From CAWUEX02 sp963921305 (GTDB taxonomy: Bacteria; Pseudomonadota; Alphaproteobacteria; Rhodospirillales; Rhodospirillaceae), in the NCBI GenBank assembly GCA_963921305.4, contig CAWUEX030000002.1:2542001-2606000 (forward strand): 64,000 nucleotides of DNA, read 5' to 3'. A model generated the notes under the pieces. The model had not been told where the DNA came from and made no database searches. It was given only the letters and a program-made list of their open reading frames with translations. The position numbers and the translations under genes were made by a program. Below, piece after piece: positions 21,574 to 29,399 of this stretch. Positions within the stretch are counted from its first letter, which is position 1. Every line of letters starts with the position of its first letter.

Positions 21574-23379
21574 ATGCAGTTTCCGCCTGATTTTCTCGAT
21601 GAGATCCGTACGCGCCTGCCGGTGTCATCGGTGGTGGGTCGCGCCGTCAAGCTGCAGCGCCGGGGGCGTGAGTTCGTCGGCCTGAGTCCATTCACCAACG
21701 AGAAAACGCCGTCCTTTACGGTCAATGACCAGAAGGGCTTCTATCACTGTTTCTCCTCCGGCGAGCACGGCGACATCTTCACCTTCCTGATGAAGACCCA
21801 AAACCTGGGTTTTCCGGAAGCAGTCGAGCGTCTTGCCGAAGAAGCCGGAATGGAGGTGCCGCGCGCGACGCCAGAAGAAGCGCAGCGCGCCAAGCGCCGC
21901 ACGACGCTGCAAGACGCAGTCGAGTTCGCCTGCCGCTTTTATGAACAAAAGCTGCGCTCGCCGGAAGGCCGGGCGGCCTATGACTATCTGCGTCAACGCG
22001 GTCTTAGCGACGAAACCATCAAGACCTATCGCCTTGGCTATGCGCCCGGCGGTAATGCCCTGAAGGCGGCGCTGGCGCGGGAAAATGTGCCGGAAGAGAT
22101 TTCGATTGAGGCGCGTCTTCTATCGCCCGGCAAAGAGGACCGCTCGTCTTTCGATTTCTTCCGCGAGCGGGTGATGTTTCCGATCTGCGATTCCCGCAAC
22201 CGTCCGGTGGCCTTCGGCGGCCGGGTGATGGGGCAGGGCGAGCCCAAGTATCTCAACTCACCGGAGACGCCGTTGTTCCACAAAGGCAGTGTCGTCTATG
22301 CCCTGGCCCAGGCGCGCAAGGAAGCCTCCGACAAAGCCGAGATCATTGTCGCCGAAGGCTACATGGATGTCATCGCCATGGCCGAAGCGGGCATCCGCAA
22401 CGCGGTGGCGCCCCTGGGCACGGCCCTGACGGAGCAGCAGATCATGCTGCTGTGGCGCATCGCGCCGGAACCCATCCTGTGTTTCGACGGCGATACCGCC
22501 GGACGCAAAGCGGCGTTGCGCGCGGCAGAGCGTTGCTTGCCGATTTTGGAGCCGGGTCATTCGTTACGCTTTGCCTTGCTGCCCGCCGGGCAAGACCCGG
22601 ACGACTTGATCAAGTCCGATGGCCGGGAGGCGATGCGCGCGGTGTTGGATGATGCCCTGCCGCTGTCAGAAATTATGTGGCGTAAGCTGACCGACAGCCG
22701 GACGATCGACACGCCCGAGCGCCGCGCCGCACTTGAGCAGGACGCTGAGGCGTTGGCGCGCGAGATCAAGAACGCCTCCGTGCAGAACCACTACCGCAGG
22801 CTGCTGCGCGAGAAGACTTATGAGCTGTTTCGTCAAAGCCGTGGTGGACCGGCAAATGCGGCCTGGAACCAGGGACGCACGCCACGCCCCACTGGTCGGC
22901 CTACGGCGGTGCGGGCACCCATGGTCGATGGGCAACTGTTGCGGCACCGCATTCTGCTGGCCACGCTGGTGACCCATCCGGAGCTGCTGGACCATGTTGA
23001 GGAGCGCCTCGGGGCGATGTCCTTTGCCGATTCGCGCCTTGACTCCCTTAGGCAAACGGCCTTAATGCACCTGTCGCAGTCGCCGAACCTTGAATTTCCG
23101 GAGCTGGAGTCCCATCTAGCCGGATTAGGGTTCGCCGAAGAGCTAAAGAAGCTAATAAGTTCAGAGGTTTACGTCCACGCCGGATTCGCGCGTCCCGAAG
23201 CAAACATCGACGACGCAACGAAAGGGTGGGATCACACGTTTTCGTTGTGCCAGCGCACCGATCTAGAAGCCGATATCCGGCGCGCCGCCGATGACGTGAT
23301 TAACGATCCGACCGATTCCTCATATGCGGTCTTCCGCAGCCTGAGGACGGAGGGGCAGACCTCGGACGACGGCAACTGA
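21574..23379 (+). CDS. dnaG: DNA primase with degenerate zinc-finger ligands
   Basis: Synthesises RNA primers at the replication fork. 601 residues from ATG 21574 (MQFPPDF); a TTG 15 nt upstream is a weaker start. The N-terminal CHC2-type domain is clear (GLSPFTNEKTPSF, GFYHCFSSGEHGD) but three of four zinc ligands are changed: S38, T41, C59, S62 where the E. coli-type pattern has C, H, C, C. From memory this Ser/Thr form is common in alphaproteobacterial primases, so it is not a sign of decay. The Toprim domain has EGYMDVIAMA and DGDTAGRKAA, and a C-terminal DnaB-interaction domain follows. Confidence 0.96.
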   Translation: MQFPPDFLDEIRTRLPVSSVVGRAVKLQRRGREFVGLSPFTNEKTPSFTVNDQKGFYHCFSSGEHGDIFTFLMKTQNLGFPEAVERLAEEAGMEVPRATPEEAQRAKRRTTLQDAVEFACRFYEQKLRSPEGRAAYDYLRQRGLSDETIKTYRLGYAPGGNALKAALARENVPEEISIEARLLSPGKEDRSSFDFFRERVMFPICDSRNRPVAFGGRVMGQGEPKYLNSPETPLFHKGSVVYALAQARKEASDKAEIIVAEGYMDVIAMAEAGIRNAVAPLGTALTEQQIMLLWRIAPEPILCFDGDTAGRKAALRAAERCLPILEPGHSLRFALLPAGQDPDDLIKSDGREAMRAVLDDALPLSEIMWRKLTDSRTIDTPERRAALEQDAEALAREIKNASVQNHYRRLLREKTYELFRQSRGGPANAAWNQGRTPRPTGRPTAVRAPMVDGQLLRHRILLATLVTHPELLDHVEERLGAMSFADSRLDSLRQTALMHLSQSPNLEFPELESHLAGLGFAEELKKLISSEVYVHAGFARPEANIDDATKGWDHTFSLCQRTDLEADIRRAADDVINDPTDSSYAVFRSLRTEGQTSDDGN

Positions 23380-23428
23380 CCCTGGTCCACACATCGGGTG
23401 AGGGCCAGGCGAGGGGAACACGTAAAAA

Positions 23429-23515
23429 GGTCTCTGGCTGAGACCTATTGGGGGGTGGACGCTTCAACTCAAGAAGCGTCTGCGGATTAAACGAACAAAG
23501 GGAGACGGACGCTTC
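23429..23515 (+). promoter_or_regulatory. rpoD leader with alternative hairpins next to the start codon
   Basis: Two hairpins precede rpoD: GGTCTC/GAGACC (23429-23445, loop 5) and a perfect 8-bp stem GACGCTTC/GAAGCGTC (23458-23465 with 23473-23480, loop 7). The left arm GGACGCTTC is repeated at 23507-23515, immediately before the ATG at 23516. GAAGCGTC can therefore pair either with the upstream copy, or with the downstream copy, which would put the Shine-Dalgarno (AAAGGGAGA, 23498-23506) in the loop and its spacer in the stem. The mutually exclusive pairing is seen directly; a regulatory role in sigma-factor translation is inference. Confidence 0.45.
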
Positions 23516-25570
23516 ATGGCGACCAAAACCGCAGCCAAAGCCGATAAGAAAGAAGAGCGCGAAGAAGGTGACAGCCCACTGCTGGATTCCACCAATGCTT
23601 CGGTCAAGAAGCTCATCCAGAAAGCCAAAGAAAAAGGCTACATCACCTACGAGGAACTGAACGACGCCCTGCCGTCCGAGGAAATGTCCTCGGAGCAGAT
23701 CGAAGACACCATGTCGATGCTCTCGGAAATGGGCATCAACGTGGTCGAAGAAGAAGACCAGGACGACGACGACGACAAGGCCGAGAAAAAAGGCAAGGAC
23801 GACGAAGACGAGAAGGCTGAGGCCGCGCCGTCCGGCAATGTTGGCGACAGCGATATCGGCCGTACCGATGATCCGGTGCGCATGTATCTGCGTGAAATGG
23901 GCTCGGTGGAGTTGCTGTCGCGCGAGGGCGAAATCGCCATCGCCAAGCGCATTGAAGCCGGCCGCAACATGATGATCGGCGGCATTTGTGAAAGCCCGAT
24001 GACCATCCGTGCCCTGCTGGAATGGCACGACGCGTTGATCGACGGCAAAATGCTGCTGCGGGACATCATTGACCTCGATGCCACCTATGGCGGCAACGAC
24101 AACACGAACAACAACAACGCCAACAATAACAACAATCCGAACAGTCCCGGATCTCACGGCGCTGCGGCTCCGGCGGGCAAGGACGAACAGGACAAGCCCG
24201 ACGCCAAAAAGGCCAAAGCCGACGATGATGACGGCGATGGCGACGGCACGGATAGCGAGTCCAGCGACGATAATTCAGACGACGACGATATGGATGAGGG
24301 CGCAGTGTCGCTCGCGGCCATGGAAGCAGAGCTGATGCCGAAGGTGGTGGAAGCCTTCGAGAAGATCGCCAACGTCTACACCAAAATGAAGCGCGCGCAG
24401 GACCAGCGCCTGACCGCCCTCGGCGCCGGTGAAGAGGTGCCGAAGCCAACGGAAAAGCGTTACCAGAAGTATAAGAACGAGCTCATTCAGATGATGGAGG
24501 ACGTGCATCTCAACAACGCACGCATCGATTATCTGGTCGAGCAGATGAACGACCTGAACCGGTCGCTGATGATCATGGAAGGTCAGCTGATGCAGCTGGC
24601 GACCAAAGCCAAGATCAAGCGCGACAACTTCATGGAGCAGTACTACGGCAGCGAGCTTGACCCCAAGTGGCTGTCGCGCGTGCGCCGTTTGTCTGCCAAG
24701 GGTTGGAAGGAATTCGGCCAGAAGTTCAAGCCGGAGATCGAAGACCTGCGCAGCGGCGTCGGCGAGATTTCAGAAATCGCCGGTCTGTCCATCTCCGAAC
24801 TGCGCCGTGTCGTGTCTACCGTGCAGAAGGGTGAGCGCGAGGCGTCAAAGGCCAAGAAGGAAATGATTGAGGCCAACCTGCGGCTCGTCATCTCCATCGC
24901 CAAGAAGTACACCAACCGCGGCCTGCAATTCCTCGACCTGATTCAGGAAGGCAACATCGGCCTGATGAAGGCGGTCGACAAGTTCGAGTACCGCCGCGGC
25001 TATAAGTTCTCGACCTACGCCACATGGTGGATCCGGCAGGCCATCACCCGCTCGATCGCCGACCAGGCGCGCACCATCCGTATTCCGGTGCACATGATTG
25101 AGACCATCAACAAGCTGGTGCGCACCTCACGCCAGATGCTGCACGAAATCGGCCGCGAGCCGACGCCGGAAGAACTGGCGGAAAAGCTGCAAATGCCGCT
25201 GGAAAAAGTGCGCAAGGTGCTGAAGATCGCCAAAGAGCCGATCTCTCTCGAAACGCCGATTGGCGACGAGGAAGACAGCCACCTCGGCGATTTCATCGAA
25301 GACAAAAACGCGGTGCAGCCGATCGACGCCGCCATTCACGGCAACTTGCGTGAAACGACAACGCGGGTCTTGGCCAGCCTGACGCCCCGTGAAGAACGCG
25401 TGCTGCGCATGCGGTTTGGCATCGGCATGAACACCGACCACACGCTTGAAGAAGTCGGCCAGCAGTTCTCGGTCACCCGCGAACGTATCCGGCAAATCGA
25501 GGCCAAGGCCCTGCGCAAGCTCAAGCATCCGAGCCGTTCACGCAAGCTGCGCAGCTTCCTGGATAACTAA
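23516..25570 (+). CDS. rpoD: Primary RNA polymerase sigma factor (sigma-70) with low-complexity insert
   Basis: Housekeeping sigma factor, 684 residues. Region 1.1 at the N-terminus (about 20-80), region 1.2 (TDDPVRMYLREMGSVELLSR, about 117-136), then a non-conserved region carrying an unusual Asn-rich and Asp/Lys-rich low-complexity block at roughly residues 192-260. Regions 2.1-2.4 follow (KKYTNRGLQFLDLIQEGNIG, YKFSTYATWWIRQAITR), then region 3 and region 4.2 helix-turn-helix (TLEEVGQQFSVTRERIRQIE). The start is supported by AAAGGGAGA. It lies 136 nt after dnaG in the macromolecular-synthesis arrangement and is followed by a terminator. Confidence 0.98.
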   Translation: MATKTAAKADKKEEREEGDSPLLDSTNASVKKLIQKAKEKGYITYEELNDALPSEEMSSEQIEDTMSMLSEMGINVVEEEDQDDDDDKAEKKGKDDEDEKAEAAPSGNVGDSDIGRTDDPVRMYLREMGSVELLSREGEIAIAKRIEAGRNMMIGGICESPMTIRALLEWHDALIDGKMLLRDIIDLDATYGGNDNTNNNNANNNNNPNSPGSHGAAAPAGKDEQDKPDAKKAKADDDDGDGDGTDSESSDDNSDDDDMDEGAVSLAAMEAELMPKVVEAFEKIANVYTKMKRAQDQRLTALGAGEEVPKPTEKRYQKYKNELIQMMEDVHLNNARIDYLVEQMNDLNRSLMIMEGQLMQLATKAKIKRDNFMEQYYGSELDPKWLSRVRRLSAKGWKEFGQKFKPEIEDLRSGVGEISEIAGLSISELRRVVSTVQKGEREASKAKKEMIEANLRLVISIAKKYTNRGLQFLDLIQEGNIGLMKAVDKFEYRRGYKFSTYATWWIRQAITRSIADQARTIRIPVHMIETINKLVRTSRQMLHEIGREPTPEELAEKLQMPLEKVRKVLKIAKEPISLETPIGDEEDSHLGDFIEDKNAVQPIDAAIHGNLRETTTRVLASLTPREERVLRMRFGIGMNTDHTLEEVGQQFSVTRERIRQIEAKALRKLKHPSRSRKLRSFLDN

Positions 25571-25594
25571 ATTTCAGCACATTGAGTTCGAAAG

Positions 25595-25622
25595 CGGGGC
25601 CGGATCATCTGGCCCCGTTTTT
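25595..25622 (+). terminator. Rho-independent terminator after rpoD
   Basis: A 7-bp GC stem CGGGGCC/GGCCCCG (25595-25601 with 25611-25617, 9-nt loop) is followed by five T at 25618-25622. It lies 25 nt beyond the rpoD stop and directly abuts the end of the convergent hydrolase gene, so it separates the two converging transcripts. Confidence 0.9.
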
Positions 25623-25623
25623 G

Positions 25624-26545
25624 TTACTCGGCCAGGAACGTGCGGACAATCTCGGCCATTTTACCCGTGTGTTTGTCGAGTGCGCCGTGGGTCCAGCCCG
25701 GCAGGTCGTGGATGCGCCCGTTGTTGAGGAACGGTTCCGCCAATGGCGTGAGCTCCCACAGATCGTCCTCGGGATTGAGGATGAGGACCGGCTGCTCCAC
25801 CTGGGGCAGGGTTGCGGTCAGGTCATAGGCAAAGGCCGCGCGGAAGCCCCAGTTGCCGGTGCGGTAGTGGCGCAGGCGCTCGATGGCGATGTCGGCGTAG
25901 CGCTCCTCGCTTGGCAGGTCGGTAAACATGCCCATAGGATTTTTGCGAATACTATCCGCTGCCGTTTGCAAAGCGTCGGCGAAGGCGGGCGGGGGATCGT
26001 AGATGCGCGCGCTGTACTCGGCGATAATCTCTTCATCGAAGATCGGTGCGGAAATCATCACCACTTTGCGAATGCGGTCCGGATACCGCATCGCCAAGTC
26101 CGCTGAGGTGAACGAGCCGGTATGATAGCCCATCACGTCCACGGTCTCGAGGCCGAGGTCGTCCATGAACGCGATCATGGCGTCCGCCAGGTCGGGAATC
26201 AGTTTTGCGTCTGGCGGCGTGTCGGATCCTCCGTAGCCCGGGGTGTCTGGCGCGACAGTAAAGCGGTCGCGTCCCATCTCACTCAGCCACACATCGTAAA
26301 CGATGCCGGAGAGCGGGCTGGCGTGCAGGCACATCAGTGGCACTTCTGGTGCCGAGCGGTCACCGGCGTAGCGATAGTGAATTTGGCCGTAGGGACCGTC
26401 GGCGTAGGCCTTGCGCACGGGGACGGGCGCGGGCGCGAGTGTTGAAGCCATGGCGGGTGATCCTTGCATGAGGGCGGCGGCGGTGAGCACTTGGGCTGCA
26501 GTGCGGCGCGAAACAGCGTGGGGGGGGGGGAGAGGGCGACGTCAT
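25624..26545 (-). CDS. Alpha/beta hydrolase with Tat-like signal, frame broken at a C11 tract
   Basis: Intact downstream frame is 25624-26490 (GTG). Conserved hydrolase core: MCLHASPLSG, PDTPGYGGSD, and an elbow reading VMGYHTGSF, where His stands at the nucleophile position of G-x-S-x-G; the catalytic-His-like motif is PGWTHGAL. An ATG at 26545 with a strong GGAGG Shine-Dalgarno is out of frame by one base because of an 11-C run (minus strand). With ten C the protein would start MTSPSPPPHAVSRRTAAQVL and run into the hydrolase, giving a twin-arginine-like export signal ending near SPAMA. As written, translation must start internally at GTG 26490 or the ATG at 26451. I give the extent to the strong ATG. 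Substrate unknown. Confidence 0.75.
26520..26530. repeat. Mononucleotide tract of 11 G (C on the coding strand)
   Basis: Eleven consecutive G on the plus strand, lying 15-25 nt inside the 5' coding end of the leftward hydrolase measured from its well-placed ATG at 26545. Tract length decides whether that ATG is in frame with the hydrolase: 10 C is in frame, 11 C is not. Homopolymers of this length are prone to replication slippage and also to sequencing error. Confidence 0.95.
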
Positions 26546-26692
26546 AGAACCTCCAGGGTGACCGGCGTCCTAACATACGCGGGGGCGGGGGTGCCGTCAT
26601 CTCAGTGCTTGACCTAACCGACCGCAGCGCTACCTTGCGGCCCCGTTGCGCGATACAAATGTGCCGTATCGCCCAGCGTACGCTCTTGGTGG

Positions 26693-26769
26693 GGGCCCGT
26701 AGCTCAACTGGTTAGAGCCGGCCGCTCATAACGGTCTGGTTGCAGGTTCGAGTCCTGCCGGGCCCACCA
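26693..26769 (+). tRNA. tRNA with CAT anticodon (Ile2 or elongator Met)
   Basis: 77 nt including encoded CCA (26767-26769). Acceptor stem GGGCCCG (26693-26699) pairs with CGGGCCC (26759-26765), discriminator A. Anticodon stem 26720-26724/26732-26736 with loop CTCATAA and anticodon CAT at 26727-26729. T-arm GCAGG-TTCGAGT-CCTGC is perfect. CAT is read either as elongator Met or, when its first base is lysidine-modified by TilS, as Ile (AUA). The stem pattern resembles alphaproteobacterial Ile2 more than elongator Met and it lacks the initiator features, but this assignment needs a tRNA model. Confidence 0.9.
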
Positions 26770-26797
26770 CTCCCGACTAAAACTGGGCACCGATTTT

Positions 26798-26825
26798 ACG
26801 CGCACTGTAGGGCAGCTGCGTTTTT
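26798..26825 (+). terminator. Possible terminator after the tRNA
   Basis: Imperfect stem ACGCGC / GC(t)GCGT (26798-26803 with 26815-26821, one bulge) followed by TTTTT at 26821-26825. It lies 29 nt past the tRNA 3' end and overlaps the stop region of the convergent haemoglobin gene. The stem is short and includes a bulge, so this is tentative. Confidence 0.4.
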
Positions 26826-27192
26826 AACGATCAAGTACCGGATCGCGCATTGCCTCCAGTGCGCCTGCGGTTTCCTCAACGAGGTTCTCGGGTACGTTAA
26901 ATTCATTCAACGTTGCCACGAGATGACCTGCTACAATATCAAATTCCTTGTCGCCGAGGTTCATTTCATGAACATACTTTTTGTGCGCGGTACGCATATA
27001 GTCCGCTGCATTTGGAGCCTTGCCATCCATCATCTGAATGAGAAATTTTGTTTGGCGGACACGCTGCTTGGCTTGGTCGGTCTTTGCAAAGAACGGCTTT
27101 AAATCCTCGTCTGCAAAAACCTTATCATAAAATGAATCAACAACTGCTTTTACAGCATCTTCTCCACCAATTCGGGTCAATAGGCTTTCCAT
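26824..27192 (-). CDS. Truncated haemoglobin, group 1-like
   Basis: 122 residues from ATG 27192 (MESLLTRIGGEDAVKAVVDS); AGGAG lies 7 nt upstream, which decides this start over an earlier in-frame codon. The 2-on-2 globin signature is visible: FYDKVFADEDLKPFF, the QAKQRVRQTKFLIQMMDG helix and the haem-proximal His in RTAHKKYVHEMN, followed by FDIVAGHL. Group 1 truncated globins bind O2 and NO and often detoxify NO. It lies alone after the tRNA and is divergent from the DUF1838-like gene, with 237 nt between them. Composition is lower in GC than the core genes. Confidence 0.88.
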   Translation of the reverse strand: MESLLTRIGGEDAVKAVVDSFYDKVFADEDLKPFFAKTDQAKQRVRQTKFLIQMMDGKAPNAADYMRTAHKKYVHEMNLGDKEFDIVAGHLVATLNEFNVPENLVEETAGALEAMRDPVLDR

Positions 27193-27429
27193 TTCTAGCT
27201 CCTGTACTTGGAAGCCCACGTATTGGTCCTAAATCACTTTCCAAGCATTGATACTCATCAATTTGCAATTGGCAGTTTTGTCGCGATTTTCCATTACCTA
27301 GTTTTGTTCTTACTGGTCCACCATCTCCATAAACTCCTTCCTATCGACCTTTGCTCGTAATTTTTTCGGTCTCGCGCTGGCACGGTTGGGCTGTAAGCTA
27401 AGGCGAGAGTGGAACAGGGAGGGACAGAA

Positions 27430-28335
27430 ATGAGTTTTCCTATATCGAGAAGAGGTGCGGCCGGTTTGTTGACCGGTGCTGCCGCTGGCGGGGGTTTGAT
27501 TCGCGGTGTCAATGCCGCCGGGGGCCGAAGCCTTCCTGAGGACATCGACCAATGGACCCAGGACGACAAAGTCATGGCCTTGGCGAAACAGCAGGGGCGG
27601 ACGGACGAGGGCCGGGTTATCTGGCGCTTCGAAGGGATCATCTATGGGTTCAAAGCGCCGGCCTCGCCGGTCCCTCTCGTGCGCTACAGCGGGTGCGAAC
27701 AACAGTGGTGGGAGCCGAAGGGGGACGGATCTTTCGTCAGGTACAACTGTCTGCTGACGTATTTCCGCGATCTCGATACCGGCGAGGTCTTGCGTTCTTT
27801 CACCAATCCGTTGACGGGCGAGACCACCGAGGTCAAGGAGAACTGGAGCCGCTCACCGGAAGGTCAGGAAATTTCCAAGCGCGGAATCGTCAATCCCCTC
27901 CTTGATCAGGCTTTCCCGGATTTCTATGCCGAGAGTTCGGTGGACGACTTCAGAATCCGGTTGATCGACGGCACGGTTACGTTTTGGGAGACGGCGCATA
28001 GGCCGAAGGAAATTGATATCGAGCCGTACAGCCAAGACAAGTCCTTCTATGCGCCCTTCGACGAAATCGCCGATCCTGCCATAACGTCAGCCAGAACGCG
28101 CGGCGGCGCCTATATCATCATGCCGTCCTTCGCCAACCTGGGCATGACCGATCCAAGTCAGGGCCAGGTCCTCTGGCATGTGGAGTTCTACAAGGTCGAC
28201 AGCATGGATGATGTTGAAAGCGTCTATCTGGACGCCGCCTACGCCGACTACGGCGACAAGTTCGAGACCAATCCGAAATACGACGATGACCTCTCACGGC
28301 TCGGGGTGCGGCTAAAACAAATGGGATACCTCTAG
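27430..28335 (+). CDS. Tat-exported DUF1838-like protein
   Basis: 301 residues from ATG 27430; GGAGGGACAG lies just upstream and the N-terminus then begins MSFPISRRGAAGLLTG, a twin-arginine signal, with a hydrophobic stretch to about residue 25. The mature part has WRFEGIIYGFKAP, QWWEPKGDG and a long repeated beta-rich pattern like the DUF1838 family, whose function is not known. No transmembrane helix beyond the signal. It should fold in the cytoplasm and be exported to the periplasm, which often implies a cofactor. Neighbours on either side are transcribed toward or away from it, so it is probably monocistronic. Confidence 0.75.
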   Translation: MSFPISRRGAAGLLTGAAAGGGLIRGVNAAGGRSLPEDIDQWTQDDKVMALAKQQGRTDEGRVIWRFEGIIYGFKAPASPVPLVRYSGCEQQWWEPKGDGSFVRYNCLLTYFRDLDTGEVLRSFTNPLTGETTEVKENWSRSPEGQEISKRGIVNPLLDQAFPDFYAESSVDDFRIRLIDGTVTFWETAHRPKEIDIEPYSQDKSFYAPFDEIADPAITSARTRGGAYIIMPSFANLGMTDPSQGQVLWHVEFYKVDSMDDVESVYLDAAYADYGDKFETNPKYDDDLSRLGVRLKQMGYL

Positions 28336-28348
28336 GGCCACCACTTTC

Positions 28349-29017
28349 CTAATTCATCTTATCCAGGCGCCAGGGCGTTTGATCTTGCCGGCCGAAGGAA
28401 ATCTCACCGGACGGCAGGCGGCCCGCGAACGACATCCATAAGGCCGTATCGCCCAAGATGTAGGTCCATTCCCAACTGAGTACCGGGCGGCCTGGGCGGA
28501 CAGCCCCTTCGCAGGGTTGGCCGGCAACGCCGTGCACCAAGTCACCCACCGGCCGCCAATAAATGATGCAGCCCGCGGCGCCTTCTGACGGCGTCAGGTC
28601 GGCTTGGGTGAGGCCGGCCATGGCGTCGGCATTGGTGCTGATGCCGACATAGGCCTCAGGCGTCTTGTAGCGCCACGGTGCCATTTTCACCGCATTGCGC
28701 GACGCTTCGATCTCAAGGGTCCACACCTGAAACTCCGCCATATCGATCGGGCCGTCCGGGCCACCATCCCGCAGGGTGACGGCGAAGACGTATTCGCTCA
28801 CGTCGGGCGCATCGATGCGGGTGAAGGTGCGATTGACCCGCACATGCTGGTGGTCGTCCGGGGTGCCACTGAGCTTCTCGGCGGTGAGTTGCGGTCCGCT
28901 GTCCCAAGACCCTTCCAACTCTTTTACGAGACGGTCCAGGGTTTGGTTGAGGTCCGCGGCGACAGCTGGCGTGGTGGCAAACCCAAAGGCAAAGATCAGG
29001 GCAGGTAGGTGCTTCAC
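28349..29017 (-). CDS. Exported protein resembling CpcT/CpeT family
   Basis: 222 residues from GTG 29017 (KHLPALIFAFGFATTPAVAA), where a purine-rich GGGGGA lies upstream and a clean Sec signal peptide ending AVAA starts. The mature part shows a lipocalin-like beta pattern: LEGSWDSGPQ, FAVTLRDGG, MAPWRYKTPEAYVG, GCIIYWRPVGD and a conserved Cys in GQPCEG, which resembles the CpcT/CpeT chromophore-lyase fold. In non-phycobilisome bacteria such proteins have no known function, so this name indicates fold similarity only. A PepSY protein gene lies upstream on the same strand. Confidence 0.5.
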   Translation of the reverse strand: MKHLPALIFAFGFATTPAVAADLNQTLDRLVKELEGSWDSGPQLTAEKLSGTPDDHQHVRVNRTFTRIDAPDVSEYVFAVTLRDGGPDGPIDMAEFQVWTLEIEASRNAVKMAPWRYKTPEAYVGISTNADAMAGLTQADLTPSEGAAGCIIYWRPVGDLVHGVAGQPCEGAVRPGRPVLSWEWTYILGDTALWMSFAGRLPSGEISFGRQDQTPWRLDKMN

Positions 29018-29077
29018 GGTGGTCCCCCGTGATGGATGGGCGGTTCTCAAGCGGCGTCAGGCACGCGTGACCGGAGT

Positions 29078-29377
29078 CTACTCGTCCTTGCGAAAGAGAA
29101 TGCGTCCCCGTTGTGCCAGCAGCATCTGCTCGCCCGTGGCCGGGTTAAAATACCCTTCAACGCGCTGACCGTCAGGCGTGGTGCCATAGACTTCCCAACA
29201 GCCGCCGTCCGGTTTCATGCGGCGTACTTCCTGCCAGCCTTGCCCAAGAAGGTGCTGCGTCATTTGCTCTTCCGTCAGCCATTCAGCATCGTCGACGGGT
29301 TCGCATTCGTAGAGGCCGGTTGCCTGCGCCGCGGTCGTCATGGTCAACGCCAAAGCTATGGTCATCACATGTTTCAT
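29078..29377 (-). CDS. Small periplasmic PepSY-like protein
   Basis: 99 residues with a Sec signal peptide (MKHVMTIALALTMTTAAQA). The mature part follows the PepSY-domain pattern: WLTEEQMTQHLLGQGWQEVR, then GGCWEVYGTTPDGQRVEGYF and NPATGEQML. PepSY proteins of this size are often encoded beside ferric-reductase-like or cytochrome membrane proteins, as here: the membrane protein gene ends 22 nt upstream. The pair likely forms a small membrane redox system. One conserved Cys pair (C25, C60 region) may form a disulfide. Confidence 0.75.
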   Translation of the reverse strand: MKHVMTIALALTMTTAAQATGLYECEPVDDAEWLTEEQMTQHLLGQGWQEVRRMKPDGGCWEVYGTTPDGQRVEGYFNPATGEQMLLAQRGRILFRKDE

Positions 29378-29399
29378 GTCTTGTTACTCCCGATAAGTT

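Noticed and set aside
26693..26769. tRNA as an attachment site for an island
   Set aside because: No integrase gene and no repeated tRNA 3' end were found within the window.
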